From contig NZ_LQGV01000001.1 of assembly GCF_001620065.1 (NCBI RefSeq), positions 496,001 through 560,000 on the forward strand: DNA of 64,000 nt, given 5' to 3'. A program made the position numbers and the translations under genes. The notes beneath the pieces are model-generated. The model was not told where the DNA came from. It saw nothing but the letters and a program-made list of their open reading frames with translations, and made no database searches. Below, one piece after another: positions 17,824-27,699 of this stretch (position 1 is its first letter; each line of letters starts with the position of its first letter). This DNA comes from Microbacterium sp. TNHR37B. Its GTDB lineage: Bacteria; Actinomycetota; Actinomycetes; Actinomycetales; Microbacteriaceae.

Positions 17824-18996
17824 GACGGCGCCGACGAGGAAGAGGAGCCAGAACCCTCCCACCGCTGCCACGAGCCCGGCGCCCACGAGCGGCCCCACGA
17901 GTTGTCCCAGGCTGGCTGCGACGTTGACGAAGCCGAGGTCACGCGCGTGGTCGTCGGGAAACGGCAGAACCTCGGTCGCGAGGGCGAGCCCGACGGACAT
18001 GTACGCGCCGTAGCCGATGCCGAGGAGCGCCGCCGCGACGAGCGCCGTCTCGAAGGCCGGGACCACCGCGAGGAGGAGAGAAGCCGCGGCCTGGACGAGC
18101 GCTGCGGCCACCGTGATGCCGATCCGTCGTCCGAAGCGGTCGGAGAGGCGGCCGCTGACGACCGAGGCGACCACGACGAAGAGGGTGTAGACGACGATGA
18201 GCAGGAGGAGATCGTCCTCGGCGTGAGTGGGGCCGCGATCGAGCCCGTAGAGGAGGAAGAACAGCAGCAGCCCCGTGCCGAGCGCGTTGCCGATGTTCAC
18301 GACGAGGCGGCCCCCGAGGATCCACGCGAAGTCGCGATCGCGGAGGGCCGCGGTCCGGTCCCGGAGCGAGCGGACGCCGCGGGCCGCCCGCGTCGCCTCC
18401 TGCGCGGGCGGGTCGGGAAGGAGAAGCGCGGCACCGGTGCCGACTACGAGCAGGGTCACCGCGAGCACGAGATACCCGCTCCAGACGCTGAGGCCGCCGA
18501 CGACGATGACGCCGACTCCGACCACGATCCCGAGGGCTTGCGCCGAGGAGACGGCCGCCGAGGCTACTCCCCGCTGGGTGTCGAGCTGATCGGCGATGAG
18601 CGCGGTGAAGGCGGCGGAGGCGACGGCGACACCGACCGAGACACCGACCCAGGCCGCCCCCACGCTCCACGCGTCCTCGGCGGAGGCGAGGACGACGAGA
18701 GAGGCCGACGAGACGAGGCTTCCCGCCACCGCCCAGGGGCGTCGTCGCCCGCGGCGGCCCCGCGTCCGGTCGGAGAGGCCGCCGGCGACCGGTCCCGCGA
18801 CCACGCCCGCCAAGCCCCCGATGGCCAGGACCATCCCCGAGGAGACGACGCCGGAGATCCAGCCGCCGGCATCGTCGGGCGTGTCGAGCTGCAACGGGAT
18901 CAGCAGCTGCAGCGGCGTGAGCTGCACCGTCCACAGGGCCAACCACGCCGCGGTGAAGAGCGCGAACCAGGTAGCGCCCACCCGCCGCGCGTTCAT
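17767..18996 (-). CDS. MFS transporter, probable sugar/glycoside permease
   Basis: A 409-residue major facilitator with about 12 hydrophobic segments and the loop-2 signature [17 protein letters not shown]. The ATG overlaps the stop of the upstream GH1 beta-glucosidase as ATGA. The pair therefore probably imports and splits a beta-glucoside, although export cannot be excluded. The transport substrate is inferred from context only. The 3' end overlaps the alpha/beta hydrolase gene on the other strand by 57 bases. Confidence 0.82.
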   Translation of the reverse strand: MNARRVGATWFALFTAAWLALWTVQLTPLQLLIPLQLDTPDDAGGWISGVVSSGMVLAIGGLAGVVAGPVAGGLSDRTRGRRGRRRPWAVAGSLVSSASLVVLASAEDAWSVGAAWVGVSVGVAVASAAFTALIADQLDTQRGVASAAVSSAQALGIVVGVGVIVVGGLSVWSGYLVLAVTLLVVGTGAALLLPDPPAQEATRAARGVRSLRDRTAALRDRDFAWILGGRLVVNIGNALGTGLLLFFLLYGLDRGPTHAEDDLLLLIVVYTLFVVVASVVSGRLSDRFGRRIGITVAAALVQAAASLLLAVVPAFETALVAAALLGIGYGAYMSVGLALATEVLPFPDDHARDLGFVNVAASLGQLVGPLVGAGLVAAVGGFWLLFLVGAVLSAVGGLMTLRVRHRAAR

Positions 18997-20372
18997 GCGC
19001 CCGCTCCTGCCTCGTGCTGCGCGCGGCTGGCGGCGATGCGGTCTCGGAACCAGGAGTAGGACGCTTTCGGGGTTCGGAGCGAGGTGTTGTGGTCGACATG
19101 AACGAGACCGAAGCGCTGAGTGAACCCGTCCGCCCATTCGAAGTTGTCCAGGAGAGACCAGACCGTGAACTCAGCGATGTCGAGTCCGTCGTTCCTTGCC
19201 GCTTCGACCGCATCGAGGTGTCGCGCGAGATAGTCGATGCGCTCGGCGTCGTGGATCGTGTGCGATGAGTGGTCGGGCTCGGGGAAGGACGCCCCGTTCT
19301 CGCCGATCACGATCGGTGGCAGCGCGTCGCCGTAGCGGTCCGCGAGTTGGCCGAGGACGGCGCGGAGCCCCTGGGGGTCGATCGGCCAGCCGAAGCCGGT
19401 CGTGGGCGCGCCCTCGATCGGGAGGATCTCGAACGGAATGGGACTGTCGGGCGCAGCGGCGCCGACACGGGTGGGGTTGTAGTAGTTGACGCCGTAGAAG
19501 TCGGACGGGCGCGAGATCAGGGCGAGGTCTCCGTCCTCGACGGGCAGGTCGGGAACGCCGAGCATCGAGAGATCGGGATACTCGCCTCGCAGGACGGGAT
19601 CGGCGAACAGGCGATTGTGGAGGAGGTCGTAGACCTCGGCGGCGGCGAGATCTTCGTCCCGTGCCGACGCGGGGCGCACGGCGGTGTGGTTGTTGACGAT
19701 CCCGACACGCCCGGAACCGGCGGAGCGGATCACCTGTTGCGCCAGGCCATGGGCCAGCAGCTGGTGGTGAGCGGTGGGGAGGGCGCCGAACAGAAGGGTC
19801 CGGGCGGGGGCCAGTTCGCCGATCGCATAGCCCTGCAGGGTCGTCGACACCGGCTCGTTGATCGTGTACCAGTCGGCGACGCGGTCTCCGAGCGCATCGA
19901 CGACCGTCTGCACGTACTCGGCGAACGCGAAGGGCGTGCGCCGGTCGAGCCAGCCGCCGTGCTCCTCCAGCACGGAGGGAAGATCCCAGTGGTAGAGCGT
20001 GACGAACGGGGCCACTCCGGCGTCCAGGAGCGCGTCGACCATGCGGGAGTAACGGTCCAGGGCAGCTCTGTTCGCGGGCCGTCCGTGTTCGGGTCGCACA
20101 CGCACCCACGAGAGCGAGAAGCGGTAGCGGTCGACGCCGAGCTCGACAGCCAAGGCGATGTCCTCCCGCCAGCGGTGCCAACTGTCCGGGCCGGGTTCTG
20201 CCGTCGAGCCGTCCAGGACGGCGCCGGGCATCTCGACGAAGTCGTCCCAGATGCTGCGTCCTCGACCATCCGCATGTCGCGCTCCCTCGATCTGAAAGGC
20301 AGCGGTGGCGACCGACCAGCGGAGCGGGGCGAGGCGGCGAGGACGACGCGAGCCGGGAGGATCGTCTGTCAC
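18993..20372 (-). CDS. GH1 beta-glucosidase
   Basis: A 459-residue glycoside hydrolase family 1 enzyme, expected to cleave beta-glucosides such as cellobiose or aryl-glucosides by a retaining mechanism. The acid/base Glu173 lies in TINEP and the nucleophile Glu358 lies in VIGENGA; both family signatures are intact. There is no signal peptide, so it acts in the cytoplasm on imported sugar. The GTG at 20372 follows an AAGGAGA ribosome-binding site. It is the first gene of a two-gene operon with the MFS transporter. I could not identify a LacI-type operator upstream. Confidence 0.94.
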   Translation of the reverse strand: MTDDPPGSRRPRRLAPLRWSVATAAFQIEGARHADGRGRSIWDDFVEMPGAVLDGSTAEPGPDSWHRWREDIALAVELGVDRYRFSLSWVRVRPEHGRPANRAALDRYSRMVDALLDAGVAPFVTLYHWDLPSVLEEHGGWLDRRTPFAFAEYVQTVVDALGDRVADWYTINEPVSTTLQGYAIGELAPARTLLFGALPTAHHQLLAHGLAQQVIRSAGSGRVGIVNNHTAVRPASARDEDLAAAEVYDLLHNRLFADPVLRGEYPDLSMLGVPDLPVEDGDLALISRPSDFYGVNYYNPTRVGAAAPDSPIPFEILPIEGAPTTGFGWPIDPQGLRAVLGQLADRYGDALPPIVIGENGASFPEPDHSSHTIHDAERIDYLARHLDAVEAARNDGLDIAEFTVWSLLDNFEWADGFTQRFGLVHVDHNTSLRTPKASYSWFRDRIAASRAQHEAGAGA

Positions 20373-20493
20373 GGGTTCTCCTTCGTTGGAGCGGCGCGCA
20401 TGCGCCCGATGTCACGATCATGCCGGGTGCACGGGTGTTCCCGCACCTGCCGCGGATGATGTCGGTCGTCACGGGCGCGGGAGTGAAACCTGG

Positions 20494-20499
20494 TAGACT
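20494..20499 (+). promoter_or_regulatory. -10 box of the rpsT promoter
   Basis: TAGACT preceded by TGG (extended -10 character). It predicts a leader of about 100 bases before rpsT that can fold into hairpins. Confidence 0.55.
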
Positions 20500-20608
20500 C
20501 GGCTTTTGGCTTGCGTGTGGGCTTCTCCCTCACACGACCGTCGCGAGACAGCCCTCTTCTGTCGCGTGACACATCCATCGAAAACTCCGAACGAAAGAAC
20601 CGTCGAAC

Positions 20609-20869
20609 GTGGCGAACATCAAGTCGCAGATCAAGCGCAACAAGACCAACGAGAAGGCCCGCGAGCGCAACAAGGCCGTCAAGAGCGAGCTCCGCACCGA
20701 GGTGCGCCGCACCCGCGAGGCCGTGGCAGCCGGCGACAAGGCCGCTGCCGAGCAGGCACTCGCCAAGGCGTCCAAGAAGCTCGACAAGGCCGTGAGCAAG
20801 GGCGTCATCCACGAGAACCAGGCAGCGAACCGCAAGTCGGCCATCGCCAAGCAGGTCGCCGCGCTCTGA
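20609..20869 (+). CDS. rpsT: 30S ribosomal protein S20
   Basis: S20 is a small basic protein that binds 16S rRNA early in 30S assembly. The 86-residue sequence begins [20 protein letters not shown] after the initiator and is a full-length family match. It starts with GTG, preceded only by a weak GAAAGAA ribosome-binding site and a structured leader of about 100 bases. A strong terminator follows, so it is monocistronic. Confidence 0.97.
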   Translation: MANIKSQIKRNKTNEKARERNKAVKSELRTEVRRTREAVAAGDKAAAEQALAKASKKLDKAVSKGVIHENQAANRKSAIAKQVAAL

Positions 20870-20881
20870 GCCATCTCCTGC

Positions 20882-20915
20882 AAAAGGCCCGCCCTCGACG
20901 AGTGGCGGGCCTTTT
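20882..20915 (+). terminator. Intrinsic terminator of rpsT
   Basis: AAAAGGCCCGCC and GGCGGGCCTTTT form a perfect 12-bp stem 12 bases after the rpsT stop. The A and T runs on either side let it work in both directions, so it may also terminate holA transcripts. Confidence 0.93.
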
Positions 20916-20950
20916 CCGTGCGCCGTGCCGTGTCTGAGACGGGAGCGCGG

Positions 20951-21985
20951 TCAATCGCCGAAGGGCGCCCGCGTGGCGATCACGGTGACGAGCCGTTCGA
21001 CAGCGAACACCGGATCCCGGGAGGCGCCTTTCACCTCGGCATCGGCCCGCGCAGCAGCTTGAATCGCCATCCCGAGGGACCTCTCGTTCCAGCCGGACAG
21101 ATCGCGACGCGCGCGGTCGACCTGCCAGTCCTTCATCCCGAGACGCGACGCCAAGGCCCCAGCGGGCTCTCGGGAGCCTGCCACGCGCGCCATCGTGCGC
21201 AGCTTCGAGGCGATCGCCGCAACGAGGGGAACCGGGTCGGCTCCGCTGGCGAGTGCGTGGCGCAGGGCGATGAGAGCGTCGCCGTACCGGCCAGCGATCG
21301 CGGTATCGGCCACGGTGAAGGCCGTGGTTTCCACACGGCCTCCGTAGTATCGCTCGACTGTCTCGACGGCGATGTCACCGGGGACATCGGCGATCAGCTG
21401 CTGACATGCGGCGGCGAGTTCGGTCAGGTCGTCGGCGAACGCGCTGACGAGGGCGCGCAGCGCCGCAGGGGCGATGCGCTTACGCGCCGTCTGGAACTCG
21501 CCAGCGGCGAAATCGAAGCGGTCGGAATCTCGCTTGACCGCGGGGCAGGCGATCTCCACTCCCCCGCCCCGACCGGCGCGGATCGCGTCGAGGAGCTTCT
21601 TGCCGCGCACCGAGGCGCCGGTGTGCCGCAGCACGACGGTCGCGCCCTCCTGCGGTGACTCGAGGTATGCCAACGCTTCGGTGAGAAAGGCATCGGAACA
21701 CTTCTCGACCCCCGCCACGCGCACGAGCCGAGGCTCGCCGAACAGCGACGGCGACGTCGTGGTGAGCAGCGTCCCCGCGGTGTAGTCGTCGGCGCGGACG
21801 TCGGACACTTCGAGGCTGTCGTCCTCGGCCCGCAGGAAGTCGCGGACTCCCGCGATCGCGCGCTCGGCGCAGACCTCTTCGGGCCCGGAGACGAGGACGA
21901 TCGGAGCCGGCTGGGGTGCGCGCCAGGAGATCTGCGGGATGGCCGTGGCGGCGCGCCCTGCGGGTTTGCGGGAGGTGGTCGCCAT
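20951..21985 (-). CDS. holA: DNA polymerase III subunit delta
   Basis: HolA (delta) is the clamp-opening subunit of the replicative clamp loader. The 344-residue protein shows the family's N-terminal LVSGPEEVCAERAI segment, a degenerate ATPase-like fold without a working Walker A motif, and the C-terminal collar domain. Length is normal. It lies directly downstream of comEC, a conserved order. A TAGGCT box six bases before its ATG overlaps the comEC stop codon and suggests independent leaderless transcription. Confidence 0.94.
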   Translation of the reverse strand: MATTSRKPAGRAATAIPQISWRAPQPAPIVLVSGPEEVCAERAIAGVRDFLRAEDDSLEVSDVRADDYTAGTLLTTTSPSLFGEPRLVRVAGVEKCSDAFLTEALAYLESPQEGATVVLRHTGASVRGKKLLDAIRAGRGGGVEIACPAVKRDSDRFDFAAGEFQTARKRIAPAALRALVSAFADDLTELAAACQQLIADVPGDIAVETVERYYGGRVETTAFTVADTAIAGRYGDALIALRHALASGADPVPLVAAIASKLRTMARVAGSREPAGALASRLGMKDWQVDRARRDLSGWNERSLGMAIQAAARADAEVKGASRDPVFAVERLVTVIATRAPFGD

Positions 21986-21991
21986 TCCTTC

Positions 21992-21997
21992 AGCCTA
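21992..21997 (-). promoter_or_regulatory. Leaderless-type -10 box for holA, overlapping the comEC stop
   Basis: TAGGCT on the minus strand, six bases before the holA ATG. Its first three bases are the TAG stop codon of comEC. Confidence 0.55.
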
Positions 21998-24304
21998 CCG
22001 AGCGCCATCGACACCCCGTTCGCCCCAGAGCTGGATATCGCTTCCGTCGCGCCACAGCGCGAGGGCCGCGGAACGGTCCGTGCGCAGGACGCGCGCGCCG
22101 AGATCCGTCATGAGATCGAGCGTCTCCTGTCGCGGGTGGCCGTACGTGTTCTCGCCGACGCTGAAGATCGCGACGCCCGCTCGGATCCGCTCGTAGAGCG
22201 GGGGTGCCTGATCGGCGCTTCCATGGTGGGCGACCTTGACGACGTCGTAGGGCGGCCGGACGCGGGCCGACAGCGCCTGCTGGGGCGTGGCGGAGAGATC
22301 GCCGAGCAGGATGGTCGAGGGCATCCGCCCACCCCGGATGTCGATCACCACACTCGCATCGTTCCCTTCGTAGCCGGCGGCGCCGGCGCGTGGCCACAGC
22401 ACTTCCCAGACGGCGTCGCCCAGCGGGCCCGAGTCTCCCGCGACCGCTTGCTGCAGCCGCGCTCCCTCACTCGCGACCGCTGCCAGTGCGCGTGCCGCGT
22501 CGGCGTCGGGAACCGGGCCGTGGAGGAGGAGGTCGACGCGGCCGTGCAGGCCGGGCAGACCTCCGCGGTGATCCGCGTCGAAATGCGAGAGCACGAGCAC
22601 ATCCACGCGACCGACGCCGAAGCGATCGAGGCACCGGGTGAGGGCGTCGGGATCGGGCCCGGTGTCGACCAAGGCGATGCGTCCCGCGTCTCGGAGCAGG
22701 AGCGCGTCGCCCTGCCCGACGTCGCACGCGGCGACCGCCCACGAAGCTGGGGTTCGCCACCGTTCGACGACGGTCAGGATCGGGCCCACCGCGAGGACAA
22801 CCCCAGCGACCGCCGCGAGGAAGAGCACCGCCGTGGACCGCACGGGGCCCCGGCGGATGGTCACCGCGATGACGAGCGCGCCACCGCAGAGGGTGAGTGC
22901 CGCGAGTCCTGGGAGCCCTTCCCACCACGCCACCGTCGCCTGGGGAAGGCCCGCGATCGTCGACGCCGTCGCGGCGATCCACGCGGCAGGTACCCACGCC
23001 AGGGCCGCAAGACCGTGCCCGATCACGGGCATCCCCGCGCACAGGCAGGCGAGGAGGCCGAGCACCGTGGCTGCCGGCGCCGCGGGGCCTGCGAGAAGGT
23101 TCGCGGCGACGCCGTAGAGGGGAATGGCGGGGGTGACGAGAATGAGCAGCGGCCCGCAGGCCAGCTGCGCTGCGGCGGGGACCGCCAGGGCGAGCGCGAG
23201 GGGCTCGGGCATCCAGCGCGTCAGGCCACGCGCGAGCGCGGGCGCCAGCAGAAGCAGCGCTGCGGTCGCCGCCGCGGAGAGCGCGAACCCGAGCGAGACG
23301 GCCAACCACGGGTCGGCGATCAGGCACACGATGACGGCGGCGCCGAGGACGGAGACTCCCATGGCCCGCCGTCCGACGAGCACCGCGATCATCGCGACCC
23401 CCGCCATGGCGGCAGCGCGGACGACACTGGGCTCGGGCGTCACCAGGAGGACGAACCCGCCGAGGGCCGCCGCCGAGAGGGCGATCCTGCCGCCGCGCGG
23501 GAGCCGCATCAGGGCGCCCATACCGAAGGCCGCGGCGGCGACGAGAGCGCAATTGGCGCCTGAGACAGCGGTGAGGTGGGACAGCGAGGACGTCTTCATC
23601 GCGTCGTCGAGCTCCGCGGTGACCAGCGACGTATCCCCGACGGCGAGGCCGGGAATGAGCTGCGCGCCGGGATCCGGCAACCCGGCGACCACGCGCAAGA
23701 GACCCCTTCGCAGCGAGGCAGCGGTGTCGAAGAGCCCCGCCGCGGGCCGGGTGATCTGCACCTCATCGTGCGCCGTGACGATGAGGACCTCGCGCCGAGC
23801 CGCCTCGGCGCGTTCCGCAGCGCCCGCCATAGCGACGGTGGCGCCGATCTGCAGGTCCTCTGGGTGAGCGGAGACGCGCACGACGACGGGCACCGTGAGG
23901 ACGTGCGCGTCGTCGCCGATGCGGACGGAGTGGGTGATGGCGTCGAACGCCCATCCTCGTGCCCGGGGCTCGATCTTGCCGACCACGACCGCCTCGATGG
24001 TGACCGCTCTGCCGCCGTCGACGGGGAGTTGCGCGGCGGCTGCCCGGTCTGGCGCTGCGGCCGCCACCTGAGCGGCGACGGCGGTCGCCGCGGCGAAGGC
24101 GACGGCACAGAGCGCGACCACGGCGGAGACCGGGCGACCCCTGCGGTGGATGGCGACGGCGAGGGCGGCGAGGGCTGACCCCACCGCCACCGCGCCGATC
24201 ACGGCCGAGACCTGCGGAGCAGCCACAGCGGCACCCGCTGTTGCCCATGCGGCCGCGGCGATCGGCAGCAGGCGAAGATCTCGCGGTGCGAGCGTGTCGT
24301 TCAC
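21995..24304 (-). CDS. comEC: ComEC/Rec2 DNA-uptake channel
   Basis: ComEC is the inner-membrane channel for incoming single-stranded DNA in natural competence. The 769-residue protein has an N-terminal DUF4131-like region with several membrane helices and a central competence transmembrane domain. The C-terminal metallo-beta-lactamase-like domain carries SHFDADHRGG, with His574. Length is normal. The GTG overlaps the comEA stop as GTGA. Intact comEA and comEC suggest DNA uptake is possible, but the pilus genes lie outside this window. Confidence 0.95.
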   Translation of the reverse strand: MNDTLAPRDLRLLPIAAAAWATAGAAVAAPQVSAVIGAVAVGSALAALAVAIHRRGRPVSAVVALCAVAFAAATAVAAQVAAAAPDRAAAAQLPVDGGRAVTIEAVVVGKIEPRARGWAFDAITHSVRIGDDAHVLTVPVVVRVSAHPEDLQIGATVAMAGAAERAEAARREVLIVTAHDEVQITRPAAGLFDTAASLRRGLLRVVAGLPDPGAQLIPGLAVGDTSLVTAELDDAMKTSSLSHLTAVSGANCALVAAAAFGMGALMRLPRGGRIALSAAALGGFVLLVTPEPSVVRAAAMAGVAMIAVLVGRRAMGVSVLGAAVIVCLIADPWLAVSLGFALSAAATAALLLLAPALARGLTRWMPEPLALALAVPAAAQLACGPLLILVTPAIPLYGVAANLLAGPAAPAATVLGLLACLCAGMPVIGHGLAALAWVPAAWIAATASTIAGLPQATVAWWEGLPGLAALTLCGGALVIAVTIRRGPVRSTAVLFLAAVAGVVLAVGPILTVVERWRTPASWAVAACDVGQGDALLLRDAGRIALVDTGPDPDALTRCLDRFGVGRVDVLVLSHFDADHRGGLPGLHGRVDLLLHGPVPDADAARALAAVASEGARLQQAVAGDSGPLGDAVWEVLWPRAGAAGYEGNDASVVIDIRGGRMPSTILLGDLSATPQQALSARVRPPYDVVKVAHHGSADQAPPLYERIRAGVAIFSVGENTYGHPRQETLDLMTDLGARVLRTDRSAALALWRDGSDIQLWGERGVDGAR

Positions 24305-24885
24305 ACCGTCACCAGGTCCCGGAGGCCGGCCAGGAGACGTTCGCCAATGCCCGGGACGGCCAGGAGATCATCCACGCTGCTGAATCGACCGTTCTCCTCC
24401 CTCCAGGCGATGATCCGCGCCGCCAGCGCGGGCCCGATCCGGGGCAGCGCCTCCAGCGCGGTCGCGTCGGCGGTGTTGAGGTTCACGAGGGTGGGACCGA
24501 CGGAGGTCGAGGGTGGCGGACTCTCCCCTTCGCGCGGGACGAGGAGCTGTTCGCCGTCGATCAGCTCCCGGGCGAGATTGACGCCCTGCCGGTCGGCGTC
24601 GCGGGTGAAGCCGCCCGCCGCACCGACGGCGTCGACCACACGGGATCCGGGATCCAGTCGGTACAGGCCGGGCTCCGCCACCGCACCGTCGACCTGGACA
24701 TACAGCGGGGCGTCAGAGGCCGGCGTCGCTCCCGGTGTGGGCGCGAGGGACGAAAGATCCTCGACCGGGGACCCGGCGGTCCGCACCATCCCGATGACGA
24801 CGGTCACCGCGAGGGCGACGATGACGAGCACGATCGCAGCGCCGACGCCGAGCCGGCGCGCTCCCCCGGCCTTCGTCCCGTCCAT
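24301..24885 (-). CDS. comEA: ComEA-like DNA receptor
   Basis: ComEA is the membrane-anchored receptor that binds double-stranded DNA during uptake. From the ATG at 24885 the 194-residue protein has one N-terminal membrane helix (GVGAAIVLVIVALAVTVV), a SLBB domain in the middle and two helix-hairpin-helix motifs at the C-terminus, seen in LPRIGPALA and VPGIGERLL. A GTG at 24924 gives 13 extra residues and cannot be excluded, because neither start has a clear ribosome-binding site. It overlaps comEC, so the two are co-translated. Confidence 0.92.
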   Translation of the reverse strand: MDGTKAGGARRLGVGAAIVLVIVALAVTVVIGMVRTAGSPVEDLSSLAPTPGATPASDAPLYVQVDGAVAEPGLYRLDPGSRVVDAVGAAGGFTRDADRQGVNLARELIDGEQLLVPREGESPPPSTSVGPTLVNLNTADATALEALPRIGPALAARIIAWREENGRFSSVDDLLAVPGIGERLLAGLRDLVTV

Positions 24886-25014
24886 CCCGACAGGCTGGCA
24901 GGCCGCGGGCGGGGCCCGACGCACTCATGCGGCCCACCGGGGGGCCCGAGCGAGCTCGGTCTCCTGGGGAGTCGTCGATGGTCGACGCCGCCGCAGTGGA
25001 CGGCACCGCAGCGC

Positions 25015-27636
25015 TCAGCCGGTGGTGAAGCTGACGACCTTGGGGGCACGAACGACAGCGCGGACGATCTCTCGACCGCCGAGAGAGCGCTGCACCTTTT
25101 CGTCGGCGCGCGCGAGGGCTTCGAGCTCATCGGCCGAAATGCGTGCGGGAACAGTGAGAGTGCCGCGGACCTTGCCATCGATCTGCACGACCGCGGTGAC
25201 CGATTCCTCGACGAGCAGCGTCGGATCGGCCGCACGCCACGGCACGAGTCCCACGAACGGCTCGTAGCCGAGGATCTCCCACATCTCCTCCGCGGTGTGC
25301 GGGGCGAAGAGGTCGAGGATCATCGCGGTGGCCTCTGCAGCCTCACGAACCGCGGGGTCGGCGGGGCCGGCACCGGAGTCGATCGTCTTGCGCGTGGCGT
25401 TGACGAGCTCCATCAGGCGGGCGACCACGACGTTGAACTTCGTCTGCTCGACCAGGCCCGGGGCATCGGCGAGGAGCCGGTGCGTCACACGGCGCAACGC
25501 CACGTCGCCCTCGGCCCACACGACATCCGGCGCACTGCTGACGTCCTTCGCGACGCGCCATGCCCGGGCGAGGAACTTCTGGGCTCCCGTCGTCGAGACG
25601 TCCTCCCAGTTGATGTCGTCCTCGACCGGGCCTGCGAAGGCGATTGCGACGCGCACCGCATCGGCCCCCGGGTCGACCATGCTCGCCGCGAACTCCACCA
25701 GGTTGCCCTTGCTCTTGGACATCTTGGAGCCGTCGAGCAGGACCATGCCCTGGTTGATGAGTGAGCTGAACGGCTCGGTGAAGTCGATGAGCCCCATGTC
25801 GAACAGCACCTTGGTGATGAATCGCGCGTAGAGGAGGTGCAGGATGGCGTGCTCGACTCCGCCGATGTACGAGTCCACCGGCGCCCAGCGGGCGGCCTCC
25901 TTCGGTGAGAACGCCTCGCGCGGGTCGCCGGGCGAGAGGAACCGCAAGAAGTACCACGAGCTGTCGACGAAGGTGTCCATCGTGTCGGGGTCGCGGAGGG
26001 CGGGCTCACCGGTCTCGGGGTCGGTCGTCTGCATCCACTCGGTCGCGCCACCGAGGGGCGAGGTGCCCTTCGGTGCGAGATCGAGGCCGTGCGCGTCCGG
26101 AAGGGTGAGCGGAAGCTGGTCCTCGGGAACCGGAACGATACGTCCGTCGGACGTGTGGATCATCGGAATCGGCGTGCCCCAGAAGCGCTGACGCGAGATG
26201 AGCCAGTCCCGCAGTCGGTACGACTTCGCGGCGCGACCGGTACCGAGCCGTTCCAGCTCGTCGATCGCACGCGCGATCGCGTGGCGCTTGCTCAGGCCGT
26301 TCAGCGCGCCGGAGTTGATCATGCGCCCCTCCCCCGTGAGCGCCGTCCCCGTGACAGCGGGGTCGATCTCCGACAGGTCGCTTCCCGGATCGATGGGGTT
26401 CCCGTCCTCGTCGAGGTCGATCACCGTGATCGCCCCGGTGACGGGTGCTGTCGTGTCGACGACGACCTTCACCGGAAGACCGAAGGCGCGGGCGAAGTCG
26501 AGGTCGCGCTGATCGTGCGCGGGTACCGCCATGACCGCACCGCGCCCGTAGTCGGCCAGCACATAGTCGGCCGCCCAGATCGGCAGCCTCTCGCCGTTGA
26601 TGGGATTGATCGCATAGCGATCCAGGAACACCCCGGTCTTGGGGCGGTCGGTCGCCTGGCGTTCGATCTCGCTGGCCTTGCCCACCTGGTCCAGGTAGTC
26701 CTGGAAGCGCATCCGCACCTCTGCGCTCGAGCCCGCCGCCAGCTCCGCCGCCAGATCGCTGTCGGGAGCCACGACGAAGAACGTCGCGCCGTGCAGCGTG
26801 TCGGGCCGCGTCGAGAAGACGGTCACCTTCTCGGGATGCCCCTCGATCTCGAAGTCGATGTCGGCACCCACGGAGCGACCGATCCAGTTGCGCTGCATCC
26901 GGATGACCTTCGAGGGCCAGAAGCCCTCCAACTGGTTCAGGTCGTCGAGCAGGCGATCGGCGTACTCGGTGATCTTGAAGTACCACTGGGTGAGCTTCTT
27001 CTTCACGACCTCGTGGCCGCAGCGCTCACACCGGCCATCGACGACCTGCTCGTTGGCGAGCACGGTCTGGTCGTGAGGACACCAGTTGACCGGGCTCTCC
27101 TTGCGATACGCCAGTCCACGCTCATAGAGCTTCTGGAACAGCCACTGGTTCCAGCGGTAGTAGTCGGCGTCGCTCGTGTGCAGGACGCGGCTCCAGTCGT
27201 ACGACGTGCCGAAGTGCTGCAGGCTCGCCTTCTGCTGCGCGATGTTGGCGTAGGTCCACTCGCGGGGATCCGCGCCGCGCTGAATGGCGGCGTTCTCCGC
27301 CGGAAGACCGAACGAGTCCCAGCCGATCGGGTTCAGGACGTTGTACCCGCGATGGCGCCAGAAGCGCGCGACGGAGTCGACGTAGGCGTAGTTCTCCGCA
27401 TGGCCCATGTGCATGTCCCCCGACGGATACGGGAACATGCCGAGCACGTACTTACGGGGACGCGTGTCGTCCTCGCCGCCGGCGCGGAACGGGTCAGCGG
27501 CGCGCCACCGCTGCTGCCACTTCTCCTGGATCCCTGCCGGGTCGAAGCCGCCGTTCTCGGTCACCCCGGTGTCGTGAGCAGACCCGGTCCCGGAGGCAGG
27601 AACTGACGGAGAGGCCGAAGGGGACGTCGCAGACAC
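25015..27636 (-). CDS. leuS: Leucine-tRNA ligase
   Basis: LeuRS charges tRNA-Leu and edits mis-activated amino acids. The 873-residue class I synthetase has the HIGH-box variant HMGH at residues 76-79, an inserted CP1 editing domain, and KMSKS at 638-642. The GTG start at 27636 gives a Ser/Thr-rich N-terminal tail of about 30 residues with a weak ribosome-binding site; the conserved part begins near [11 protein letters not shown] start about 24 residues further in is possible. A 90-base gap separates it from comEA. Confidence 0.97.
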   Translation of the reverse strand: MSATSPSASPSVPASGTGSAHDTGVTENGGFDPAGIQEKWQQRWRAADPFRAGGEDDTRPRKYVLGMFPYPSGDMHMGHAENYAYVDSVARFWRHRGYNVLNPIGWDSFGLPAENAAIQRGADPREWTYANIAQQKASLQHFGTSYDWSRVLHTSDADYYRWNQWLFQKLYERGLAYRKESPVNWCPHDQTVLANEQVVDGRCERCGHEVVKKKLTQWYFKITEYADRLLDDLNQLEGFWPSKVIRMQRNWIGRSVGADIDFEIEGHPEKVTVFSTRPDTLHGATFFVVAPDSDLAAELAAGSSAEVRMRFQDYLDQVGKASEIERQATDRPKTGVFLDRYAINPINGERLPIWAADYVLADYGRGAVMAVPAHDQRDLDFARAFGLPVKVVVDTTAPVTGAITVIDLDEDGNPIDPGSDLSEIDPAVTGTALTGEGRMINSGALNGLSKRHAIARAIDELERLGTGRAAKSYRLRDWLISRQRFWGTPIPMIHTSDGRIVPVPEDQLPLTLPDAHGLDLAPKGTSPLGGATEWMQTTDPETGEPALRDPDTMDTFVDSSWYFLRFLSPGDPREAFSPKEAARWAPVDSYIGGVEHAILHLLYARFITKVLFDMGLIDFTEPFSSLINQGMVLLDGSKMSKSKGNLVEFAASMVDPGADAVRVAIAFAGPVEDDINWEDVSTTGAQKFLARAWRVAKDVSSAPDVVWAEGDVALRRVTHRLLADAPGLVEQTKFNVVVARLMELVNATRKTIDSGAGPADPAVREAAEATAMILDLFAPHTAEEMWEILGYEPFVGLVPWRAADPTLLVEESVTAVVQIDGKVRGTLTVPARISADELEALARADEKVQRSLGGREIVRAVVRAPKVVSFTTG

Positions 27637-27682
27637 AGAGCACCAATCATGGAAGTTCGGGAACGCGCGAAGGCGTCCTTCC

Positions 27683-27688
27683 AGATTA
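27683..27688 (-). promoter_or_regulatory. Probable -10 box of leuS
   Basis: TAATCT on the minus strand, 46 bases before the leuS start, predicting a leader of about 40 bases. I saw no T-box sequence here, unlike ileS. Confidence 0.4.
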
Positions 27689-27699
27689 GCGGACCCGGC

